Below are positions 14,996 to 20,503 of a stretch of 20,503 nt of DNA, piece after piece. The position numbers and the translations under genes are program-made. The stretch covers positions 1 through 20,503 of the forward strand of contig JAVKFF010000066.1 in assembly GCA_040226215.1 (NCBI GenBank), written 5' to 3'. The notes beneath the pieces are model-generated. The model saw only the letters and a list, made by a program, of their open reading frames with translations, had not been told where the DNA came from and did not search any database. Source of the stretch: JAVKFF01 sp040226215. Lineage in GTDB: Bacteria; Pseudomonadota; Alphaproteobacteria; DSM-16000; Inquilinaceae. How positions within the stretch are numbered: the stretch's first letter is position 1; every line of letters begins with the position of its first letter.

Positions 14996-15544
14996 TTACG
15001 GCAGCAGCACGCTGTCGATCACATGGATGACTCCGTTCGACTGGTAGACGTCGTAGGTGGTGATGCTGGCCGCGTTGCCGCTGGCGTCCTCGACGACCAG
15101 GTTCATCGGCCCGTTCATGGCGACGGTCAGCATCTCGCCCTGCACCGTCTCCAGCATGGCCATGCCGCCATTGGCCTCGGCCTCGGCGGCGAGCGCCGCG
15201 CGATCGAGACGGCCGGGGACCACGTGGTAGGTCAGCACCGCCTGCAACTGGCCCTGGTTCTCCGGCATCAGAAGCGTCTCGACCGTGCCGGCCGGCAGGT
15301 TCTCGAAGGCGTTGTTGACCGGCGCGAACACCGTGAACGGACCGGCGCTGTTCAGCGTGTCGACCAGGCCGGCGGCCTGGACGGCGGCGACCAGCGTCGT
15401 GTGATCGGCCGAGTTGACCGCGTTCTCGACGATCGTCTGGTTGGGGAACATGGCCTCGCCGCCGACCATGACGGTCTGCTGCGCCAGGGCTGGCGTGCCG
15501 GCGAGCAGGGCCGCGGCGGCGAGGGCGATGAATGATGTGCGCAT
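14996..15544 (-). CDS. Secreted fasciclin (FAS1) domain protein
   Basis: This 182-residue protein has a Sec signal peptide (MRTSFIALAAAALLAGTPALA, cleavage near residue 21) and no lipobox. It carries one FAS1 domain with FTVFAPVNNAF, LTYHVVPG and NGVIHVIDSVLLP. Over the 87-residue stretch from VMVGGEAMFP to YHVVPG it shares 76 residues with the adjacent lipoprotein fasciclin, indicating duplication. ATG 15544 has GGGAG six bases upstream. The longer open frame upstream lacks a signal sequence. It likely acts in the periplasm or extracellularly. With the lipoprotein, ECF sigma and RskA genes downstream on the same strand, it forms a module like MPT70-MPT83-SigK-RskA. Separated from leuD by 92 bases, it probably has its own promoter. 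Confidence 0.92.
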   Translation of the reverse strand: MRTSFIALAAAALLAGTPALAQQTVMVGGEAMFPNQTIVENAVNSADHTTLVAAVQAAGLVDTLNSAGPFTVFAPVNNAFENLPAGTVETLLMPENQGQLQAVLTYHVVPGRLDRAALAAEAEANGGMAMLETVQGEMLTVAMNGPMNLVVEDASGNAASITTYDVYQSNGVIHVIDSVLLP

Positions 15545-15636
15545 GATGCACTCCCTTGAGGTTCGGTCTTTCAGGCAGCCCGGAACGGGGCCGCCGTGCT
15601 CAAGGAACGTGCGGGGCCTGCGGGTGGATGCCTGGC

Positions 15637-16266
15637 TCAGCCAGATTTGTCGGGTGTGGCGGGCACGGACCATGGCCGGTTGGCGCGGTCGCGGGCCGTC
15701 CAGCGCGCGATCGTCCCGGCGTGCCGCAGTGTCAGGTCGATGTCGTCCCAGCCATTGAGCAGCTGTTCGCGCCAGGCCGGGTCGATCTCGAAGGCGATGG
15801 TCATCGGTCCGAGGGTGATCTGCCGGCGCTCGAGATCGACGGTGGTCTCCGCCGGGCCATGATCGGCGAGGTGGTCGAGCAGCCGGCGGTTGTCCTCGGC
15901 GCTGACCCGGGCGGGCAGCAGACCGTTCTTTACCGCGTTGGCGGCGAAGATGTCGCCGAAGCTGGCGGCGACGACGCAGCGAATGCCGAAATCGGCGAGC
16001 GCGTAGACCGCCGCTTCCCGCGAGGAGCCTGTGCCGAGATTGCGGCCCGTGACCAGAATGGACACGCCCTCCGCGCTTTCTTGGTTCAGGGGATGATCGG
16101 CCAAGGGCTTGCCTTGGGCATCATGCCGCTGGTCGTGCAGCAGGACCAGGCCATAGCCCTCGGCCCGCGTGCGGCTCATGAACCGGGCCGGTATCAGCTG
16201 GTCGGTGTCGATGTTCGCCTCGGGCAGGGCGACCGCCTTGCCGGTGTGATGGGTGAAGGGCGTCAT
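15637..16266 (-). CDS. leuD: LeuD-type dehydratase small subunit (3-isopropylmalate dehydratase family paralogue)
   Basis: The 209-residue protein aligns along its length with LeuD: start HTGKAVALPEANIDTDQLIPARF, the swivelling-domain substrate loop GTGSSREAAVYAL (78-90), ADFGIRCVVAASFGDIFAAN and GLLPARVS. It pairs with the large subunit to form an aconitase-family hydro-lyase that moves a hydroxyl between neighbouring carbons of a substituted malate. The usual GCGSSREHAPWAL is altered here (Cys to Thr, His-Ala-Pro to Ala-Ala-Val), which suggests a substrate other than isopropylmalate. ATG 16266 overlaps the large-subunit stop (ATGA). No leuB or leuA is nearby. The stop codon is flanked by CTGGC/GCCAG. 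Confidence 0.85.
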   Translation of the reverse strand: MTPFTHHTGKAVALPEANIDTDQLIPARFMSRTRAEGYGLVLLHDQRHDAQGKPLADHPLNQESAEGVSILVTGRNLGTGSSREAAVYALADFGIRCVVAASFGDIFAANAVKNGLLPARVSAEDNRRLLDHLADHGPAETTVDLERRQITLGPMTIAFEIDPAWREQLLNGWDDIDLTLRHAGTIARWTARDRANRPWSVPATPDKSG

Positions 16267-17660
16267 GTCCGTGCCAGTGCCCGCACGTCGGTGATGCGGC
16301 CCGTCACCGCGGCGGCGGCGACCATGGCGGGCGACATCAAATGGGTGCGCGCACCCGGTCCCTGGCGGCCGCGGAAGTTTCGGTTGGTGGTGGAGGCGCA
16401 GCGCTCCCCCGCGGCGATGAGGTCGCCGTTCATGCCGACGCACATGGAGCAGCCGCTGTCCACCCAATCGAGGCCGGCCCGGGTGAAGACCCGGTCCAGG
16501 CCTTCCGCCTCCGCCTGGCGCTTCACCGCGCTCGAGCCCGGGGAGACCATGCCGGGCACGGCGGCGCGCTGGTCGCCGATCACCGCCGCGGCGGCACGCA
16601 GGTCCTCGATGCGCGCATTCGTGCACGAGCCGATGAAGACCCGGTCGACCGGTGTGCCGGCGATCGGATGTCCGCCCTCGAGCCCCATATAGTCCAGGGC
16701 GTCGGCGATCGTCTTGGCTTGACCGGAGTCGGTCAACTTCGCCGGGTCCGGAATGCGCGCGGTGACCGGGATCGCCTGCTCCGGGCTGGTTCCCCAGGTC
16801 ACGGTCGGCGCGATGTCGGCGGCGGCGAGTGTGATCTCACGGTCGAACGCCGCGTCGAGATCGCCGGCAAGGGCGCGCCAGTCCGTCAAGGCGCGGTCGT
16901 AGTCGGCGCCGTGCGGCGCGAAAGGGCGGCCCTCCACGAAGGCGACTGTCGTCTCGTCCGGCGCCACCATGCCGCAGCGGGCGCCGGCCTCGATCGACAT
17001 GTTGCACAAGGTCATCCGGCCTTCCATCGACAGCGCGCGGATGGCGCTGCCGGCATATTCCACGGCGTGACCGACGGCACCATCGGTGCCGATCCTGGCG
17101 ATGATCGTCAGGATGATGTCCTTGGCGCCGACGCCGGGCGGCAGGTCGCCCTCGACGGTGATACGCATCTGCCCGGGTTTCTTCTGCCAGATGGTCTGGG
17201 TCGCCAGCACGTGGGCGACTTCCGAGGCGCCGATGCCGAAGGCGAAGCTGCCGAAGGCCCCGTGCGTCGCCGTGTGGCTGTCGCCGCAGACGATCAGGCA
17301 GCCGGGCAGGGTGAGGCCGGTTTCCGGGCCGATGACGTGGACGATGCCCTGGCGCGGGTCGTCGAGACCGAACAGGCGGACGCCGTGGCGTGCGGTGTTG
17401 TCTTCCAGGCGCTCGATCATCTCCCGGATCTTCGGCTCCATGCGCTCGCGCAGGCGTGTGCGCGTCGGCACGTAATGGTCGACGACGCCGAAGGTGAGAT
17501 CGGGCCGGGCAACGGCGGAACCGCGTTCGGCGATCTTCGCGAGGGCGTGGTGCGAGCCTTCGTGCACGAAGTGCCGGTCGACCCACAGCAGCGTGCGGCC
17601 GTCCGGCTCGGTATGGATGACGTGGGTGCGCCAGAGCTTGTCGAAGAGGGTTTCCGCCAT
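16263..17660 (-). CDS. leuC: LeuC-type dehydratase large subunit (aconitase family)
   Basis: The 465-residue protein has the size of E. coli LeuC and the three [4Fe-4S] ligands: Cys346 (IGSCTNARIEDL), Cys404 and Cys407 (SGCSMCVGMN). Other family segments include VDRHFVHEG (27-35), GDSHTATHGAFGSFAFGIGASEVAHVLATQ starting near 127, and CNMSIEAGARCGMVAPDETT. The N-terminal region (HEGSHHALAKIAERG) differs from biosynthetic LeuC, which usually has HEVTSPQAFEGL here. Together with the altered LeuD loop this points to a catabolic paralogue acting on a methyl- or otherwise substituted malate/maleate. That role is inference. ATG 17660 follows the tautomerase-fusion stop by 5 bases, with a modest AGG ribosome site, so it is co-transcribed. 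Confidence 0.88.
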   Translation of the reverse strand: MAETLFDKLWRTHVIHTEPDGRTLLWVDRHFVHEGSHHALAKIAERGSAVARPDLTFGVVDHYVPTRTRLRERMEPKIREMIERLEDNTARHGVRLFGLDDPRQGIVHVIGPETGLTLPGCLIVCGDSHTATHGAFGSFAFGIGASEVAHVLATQTIWQKKPGQMRITVEGDLPPGVGAKDIILTIIARIGTDGAVGHAVEYAGSAIRALSMEGRMTLCNMSIEAGARCGMVAPDETTVAFVEGRPFAPHGADYDRALTDWRALAGDLDAAFDREITLAAADIAPTVTWGTSPEQAIPVTARIPDPAKLTDSGQAKTIADALDYMGLEGGHPIAGTPVDRVFIGSCTNARIEDLRAAAAVIGDQRAAVPGMVSPGSSAVKRQAEAEGLDRVFTRAGLDWVDSGCSMCVGMNGDLIAAGERCASTTNRNFRGRQGPGARTHLMSPAMVAAAAVTGRITDVRALART

Positions 17661-17665
17661 GAGAC

Positions 17666-18238
17666 CTATCGTCCGGGGGAAGGCGCGCGCGCCTCGCCGA
17701 GGTCGTTCCAGACCTCCTGGCGCCTGATCAGACCGCCGGAGACGAGGAAGCGGTCGATGAAGCGGATGCCGGCGAAGGCGCTGCCGTCGAGCCACGCGCC
17801 ACGCAGCGTGCCGCGGCAATAGACCACCGAACCCGCCTCGGTCGCGAGGCTCTCGAAAGCCTCGTAGTCCTTGGCGGCCGTGCGATAGCGGGTGCTCGCC
17901 CAGGCGGCCAGGTCGTCGGGCGTGCGCATCCTGACGCCGCCCGGGAAGACCATCTCGAAGTCGCCGGCGAGGAAACGCGCCGCCTGGTCGAGATGCCGCG
18001 TCTCCATGGCGCCCAGATAGTCACGAACGACGTCTTCCGGATGGGGCAGCGGTGCGCCTGGCACGCGCTGCTGCCCGCCACGCATGTAGCCGTCCGCGCG
18101 CGTCTCGTGAATGGCGACCGTGACGCCCTCAAGCGGCGCGTCGATTACGGCGCGGATGGCAGCAGTCAGCCGTTCGCCCAGGCGTCGCTTGACGTCCGGG
18201 GCATAGCCTTCGATCAGCGTGACGGTGACGACGGGCAT
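17666..18238 (-). CDS. Tautomerase/SnoaL-like (NTF2-fold) fusion protein
   Basis: This 190-residue protein joins two small folds. Residues 2-61 (PVVTVTLIEGYAPDVKRRLG ... YMRGGQQRVPG) align without gaps to 4-oxalocrotonate tautomerase. Residues about 65-185 (HPEDVVRDYLGAMETRHLDQAARFL...FEMVFPGG...FIDRFLVSGGLI) look like a SnoaL/NTF2-like domain. ATG 18238 gives Pro as residue 2, the family catalytic base after Met removal, so I chose it. However, ATG 18271 (11 residues longer) has a better ribosome site (AGGG) and would bury that proline. Counting from Pro1, the catalytic arginines at 11 and 39 of 4-OT are Tyr and Thr, and Phe50 is Tyr. It is first in the operon with leuCD and divergent from the GntR gene. 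Activity is unknown. Confidence 0.78.
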   Translation of the reverse strand: MPVVTVTLIEGYAPDVKRRLGERLTAAIRAVIDAPLEGVTVAIHETRADGYMRGGQQRVPGAPLPHPEDVVRDYLGAMETRHLDQAARFLAGDFEMVFPGGVRMRTPDDLAAWASTRYRTAAKDYEAFESLATEAGSVVYCRGTLRGAWLDGSAFAGIRFIDRFLVSGGLIRRQEVWNDLGEARAPSPGR

Positions 18239-18275
18239 GGGCTGAATGGCGCGGTCCGGCGACGGTTTCATTGAC

Positions 18276-18290
18276 CCTGGCGATGCCAGG
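18276..18290. promoter_or_regulatory. Perfect inverted repeat in the leader of the tautomerase-leuCD operon
   Basis: CCTGGC-GAT-GCCAGG is a perfect 6-bp dyad. On the - strand the 3' arm overlaps the AGGG that would serve ATG 18271, and the dyad lies just downstream of the expected transcription start of the promoter at 18302-18329. It could be a repressor operator or a hairpin hiding the ribosome site. Confidence 0.45.
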
Positions 18291-18298
18291 CGCTTAAC

Positions 18299-18316
18299 TG
18301 TATTATAGATGAGACA
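18299..18316. promoter_or_regulatory. Candidate GntR-family operator
   Basis: TGTATTATAGATGAGACA is an imperfect palindrome (six of nine positions symmetric, outer TGT/ACA intact) lying in the divergent intergenic region and covering the -10 of the leftward promoter. GntR regulators commonly bind AT-rich dyads ending in GT/AC beside their own gene. Assignment is by position and pattern only. Confidence 0.4.
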
Positions 18317-18329
18317 ATTGCGCTGTCCA
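18302..18329 (-). promoter_or_regulatory. Sigma70-type promoter for the tautomerase-leuC-leuD operon
   Basis: On the - strand, TGGACA (18329-18324, five of six matches to TTGACA) is followed after 16 bases by a perfect TATAAT (18307-18302). The predicted start, near 18295, leaves about 57 bases to ATG 18238 or 24 to ATG 18271. This is the clearest promoter in the window and stands out in otherwise very GC-rich DNA. Confidence 0.7.
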
Positions 18330-18360
18330 ATGGCGCAGCGAACAGGACGAAGGCACGCTT

Positions 18361-19167
18361 GTGAACCCGGGCCCGCCGGAAACGCTTGAAACGTCGAAAT
18401 CGCGACAGGTTTACCTGCTGCTGCGCGACGCCATCCAGAGCGGTGCGCATCGGCCAGGCGACCGGCTGCCGGGCGAGCATCAGCTGGCCGAGAGCTATGG
18501 CGTTTCCCGTGTGACGATCAGGCGCGCGCTCGCCGCCCTGCAGCGGGGCGGGCTGATCGACCGGCGGCCCGGCGCCGGCACCGTCGTTCGCGAGCGCGGC
18601 ATCGCGCCGGCGCCACTGACCGCCGATTTTTCCAACGTGCTGACCCATCTGCTGGAAATGGGGCGCAACTCCGCAGTCCGTCTGCTGTCCTTCGAATTCG
18701 TCGAGCCTCCTGGCGAGGTGAGCGAGGCCCTGCGCCTCGACCAGCAGGAGCGCACGCAGCGTTCGGTGCGTGTGCGGCTGATCGACGGCGAGCCCTTCTC
18801 CTATCTTACCACCCATGTGCCCGAATCGATCGGCGTGACATATTCGGAGGCGGACCTGGCGCGCACCCCGCTGCTGAGCCTGCTCGAGCGCTCCGGGGTC
18901 GTCGCTGATCACGCGACACAGACGATAAGCGCCGGCCTGGCGGCACCGGTCGTTGCCGAGGCGCTCGACCTGGCGGTGGGAGCGCCGGTCCTGGCGCTGA
19001 CGCGGATCGTCTACGATCGACAGGACCGGGGTGTTGAACACCTCGCCGCCCTTTATCGGCCGGATCTCTACCGGCTGCAGATGAACCTGACGCGGATCGA
19101 GCGCGACGGCGACCGACACTGGGCGCCGATCCCGACAGCCGTACCGGCCGAGGTGGCCGGGGAGTGA
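18361..19167 (+). CDS. GntR-family transcriptional regulator (HutC/UTRA subfamily)
   Basis: This 268-residue DNA-binding protein has an N-terminal winged helix (about 14-78) with the GntR pattern RQVYLLLRDAIQSGAHRPGDRLPGEHQLAESYGVSRVTIRRAL in which residues 41-60 form the recognition helix-turn-helix. It is followed by RRPGAGTVV and a UTRA ligand-binding domain from about residue 97 to 240 (IDGEPFSYLTTHVPES, TRIVYDRQDRGVEHLAALYRPDLY). Such proteins usually repress and are released by a pathway metabolite. GTG 18361 has GAAGG 7 bases upstream. The gene is divergent from the tautomerase-leuCD operon and 19 bases from the binding-protein gene, so it likely controls both. The ligand is unknown. 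Confidence 0.93.
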   Translation: MNPGPPETLETSKSRQVYLLLRDAIQSGAHRPGDRLPGEHQLAESYGVSRVTIRRALAALQRGGLIDRRPGAGTVVRERGIAPAPLTADFSNVLTHLLEMGRNSAVRLLSFEFVEPPGEVSEALRLDQQERTQRSVRVRLIDGEPFSYLTTHVPESIGVTYSEADLARTPLLSLLERSGVVADHATQTISAGLAAPVVAEALDLAVGAPVLALTRIVYDRQDRGVEHLAALYRPDLYRLQMNLTRIERDGDRHWAPIPTAVPAEVAGE

Positions 19168-19186
19168 GAACCAGGGAGGCAAGACC

Positions 19187-20425
19187 ATGAGCAAGACGAA
19201 GTTTGTCTGGACGAGACGGGGACTGCTGCAGGCCTCGGCGGCCGGCGGCGCGGCGGTGGCGACCGGCGTGATCGGCGCCCCCGCCATCCTCAGGGCCCAG
19301 CCCGCCAGCGTGCCGATCGGCGTGCTGCACCCGGTGACGGGCGCGATCTCCTATTCCGGCCAGCAGGGCCGGATGGGGGCGGAGATGGCGATCGCCGACA
19401 TCAACGCCGCCGGTGGCATCCAATCGCTGGGCGGCGCGCCGATCGAGGCCGTGCTGGGCGATGCCCAGTCGAGCCCCGATGTCGGCGTCACCGAGGTCGA
19501 GCGTATGGCCGAGGAGGGTGTTTCTGCGATCGTCGGCGGGTTCGCCAGCTCGATCTGCCTCGCCACCACCGAGGCGGCCTCGCGCTACGACCTGCCCTAC
19601 CTGGTCGATGTCGGCGTGTCCGATGCGATCGTCACTCGCGGGCTTGCCAACACCTTCCGCTTCGGGCCGGGCTTCGGCACCATCACCTCGGACGCCATCA
19701 GCAACCTGGTGACGATCAACGAGGCAGCCGGAAACCCGGCACGCACGGTCATGATCATCCATGAGGATTCGCTGTTCGGCTCCGGCCTCGCCGGCCTGCT
19801 GAACGAGCAATTGCCGCAGCATGGCTTCGAGGTGCTGGAAACCATCGCCCATCCGACCCCGCAGCGCGACTTCAACAACGTGGCGCTGCGGATCCGGGCG
19901 AACGAGCCCGACCTGGTCATCCCGGCAAACTACTACAACGAGTACGTGCTGCTCGCCCGCACGATGCAGCAGCAGCGCCTGCAGCCCAAGGGCATCTACT
20001 CCGTGCTCGGCGGCGCGGCCTCGTCCTACCGGTTCCTGGCGGAATTCCCGGAGGCGGCGCAGTACATCATGGACTGCAACCACTGGTTCGATCCGCGCAA
20101 GCAGGCCGCACTCGACCTCAAGGCGCGCGTCGAGGCCGAGGGGGCCTATTTCACCTACGAGGTGTTTCTGAACTACAGCTGCGTGCAACTGCTGGCCGAT
20201 GCCCTGGAGCGGGCGGCCTCGACCGATCGCGGGGCGGTCATCGAGGCGCTGGCCGGTTCCAGTTTCGACGGCCACCTGATGCCCTACGGGCCCACGGCGT
20301 TCGTCGACGGGCAGAACCAGGGCGCGGCGCCGGTGAACACGCAGATCCTGGGCGAGGAGATCGAGGTGATCTTCCCCGCCGAGTTCGCCTCCGCCGAGGC
20401 GGTCTTCCCGATCCCGAGCGAGTAG
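19187..20425 (+). CDS. ABC transporter substrate-binding protein, branched-chain amino acid/amide family (LivJ/AmiC-like), Tat-type signal
   Basis: The 412-residue protein carries a twin-arginine-like signal (TRRGLLQASAAGG, Arg10-Arg11, hydrophobic to about residue 36, cleavage near LRAQ), so it is probably exported folded. The mature part is the periplasmic-binding-protein type I fold: PIGVLHPVTGAISYSGQQGR, ADINAAGGI, then IVGGFASSICLA, VMIIHEDSLFGSG, and a C-terminal VFLNYSCVQLLADALERA. Related receptors bind amino acids, amides, urea or aromatic and short organic acids. GGGAGG lies 7 bases before ATG 19187. It follows the GntR gene by 19 bases. The cognate permease and ATPase genes are not in the window and may lie just beyond its right end. 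Confidence 0.9.
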   Translation: MSKTKFVWTRRGLLQASAAGGAAVATGVIGAPAILRAQPASVPIGVLHPVTGAISYSGQQGRMGAEMAIADINAAGGIQSLGGAPIEAVLGDAQSSPDVGVTEVERMAEEGVSAIVGGFASSICLATTEAASRYDLPYLVDVGVSDAIVTRGLANTFRFGPGFGTITSDAISNLVTINEAAGNPARTVMIIHEDSLFGSGLAGLLNEQLPQHGFEVLETIAHPTPQRDFNNVALRIRANEPDLVIPANYYNEYVLLARTMQQQRLQPKGIYSVLGGAASSYRFLAEFPEAAQYIMDCNHWFDPRKQAALDLKARVEAEGAYFTYEVFLNYSCVQLLADALERAASTDRGAVIEALAGSSFDGHLMPYGPTAFVDGQNQGAAPVNTQILGEEIEVIFPAEFASAEAVFPIPSE

Positions 20426-20446
20426 CAGTCCAGCCGGGTGCCGCGC

Positions 20447-20471
20447 GGGGGCCCCGGTGGCCCCGGCCCCC
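20447..20471. other. GC hairpin and C-runs at the window end; no gene supported
   Basis: GGGGGCC (20447-20453) and GGCCCCC (20465-20471) can pair as a 7-bp stem, followed by nine C, an A and five more C (20467-20481). This could be a hairpin after the binding-protein gene or a low-complexity assembly edge. An ATG at 20484 opens a short frame to the window end but has no ribosome site and only a few codons. Confidence 0.4.
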
Positions 20472-20503
20472 CCCCACCCCCACATGCCAGCCCCGCCACA
20501 ACC

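Noticed and set aside
14167..15636. Shared ECF promoter upstream of the two fasciclin genes and the sigma gene (GTTC followed by CCGA-like elements)
   Set aside because: GTTC occurs in all three leaders, but the spacing to a CCGA element differs and one leader lacks it. No CCATCC/CCGAAT SigK-type pair is present. Too weak to annotate.
15632..15644. CTGGC-TCA-GCCAG around the leuD stop as a terminator
   Set aside because: Only five base pairs with a 3-base loop and no T-run. Mentioned under leuD but not called.
15637..17660. Leucine biosynthesis operon
   Set aside because: leuA and leuB are absent, the LeuD loop and LeuC N-terminus are atypical, and the neighbours are a repressor, a receptor and a tautomerase fusion.
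14210..17822. Long + strand open frames (14210-15535, 15556-16692, 16341-17822) opposite the fasciclin and leuCD genes
   Set aside because: Their compositions are low-complexity (RRE, HRR, DGVDR repeats), and any internal repetition only mirrors the two fasciclin paralogues.
18271..18276. Rightward promoter TTGACC for the GntR gene
   Set aside because: The best -10 at 17-18 bp (TTAACT/TAACTG) matches poorly. The better TATTAT is 24 bp away.
1..20503. Mobile elements, CRISPR arrays, tRNA genes, toxin-antitoxin or phage-defence genes
   Set aside because: I found no transposase or integrase motif, no regularly spaced repeats, no tRNA-like sequence, and no break in base composition that would suggest an inserted island.

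Overview
The window is strongly GC-rich, with dense, often overlapping genes and the usual GC-rich codon bias. The gene families point to a free-living alphaproteobacterium: CUT1 sugar importers next to GMC flavoprotein dehydrogenases, a Tat-exported amino-acid-type binding protein, and a GntR/UTRA regulator. The sequence alone does not name a genus. I see no tRNA, rRNA, CRISPR array, transposase or phage gene.

Region A (1-11017, + strand) reads as one long catabolic operon with very tight spacing. It holds the tail of a likely enoyl-CoA hydratase, an aldehyde dehydrogenase, a complete CUT1 sugar/polyol ABC importer (binding protein, two permeases, MalK/UgpC-type ATPase), a GMC flavoprotein dehydrogenase, an SDR, a second choline-dehydrogenase-like GMC enzyme, a small Dabb-family protein and an OtsB-like phosphatase. 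Most junctions are 4-base stop/start overlaps. The simplest reading is uptake of a sugar, polyol or glycoside followed by oxidation to aldehyde/keto and acid products. The substrate cannot be read from sequence.

Region B (11018-12841, + strand) is a polytopic membrane protein with a periplasmic alkaline-phosphatase/LTA-synthase-fold domain, probably on its own promoter. It converges on region C, and a hairpin spans both stop codons.

Region C (12848-15544, - strand), in order of transcription, is a secreted FAS1 (fasciclin) protein, a lipoprotein FAS1 paralogue, an ECF sigma factor and its RskA-like membrane anti-sigma factor. It mirrors the SigK/RskA-MPT70/MPT83 system of Mycobacterium tuberculosis, including the pairing of one secreted and one lipid-anchored fasciclin.

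Region D (15637-18238, - strand) encodes a tautomerase/SnoaL-like fusion protein, then LeuC- and LeuD-type dehydratase subunits. Divergent from it (18361-20425, + strand) are a GntR/HutC-type repressor and a Tat-exported binding protein of the branched-chain amino acid/amide family. This looks like a regulated catabolic locus using LeuCD paralogues, not leucine biosynthesis. The divergent intergenic region holds a near-consensus sigma70 promoter and candidate operators. The last 78 bases are a G/C-rich hairpin and C-runs, with no supportable gene.
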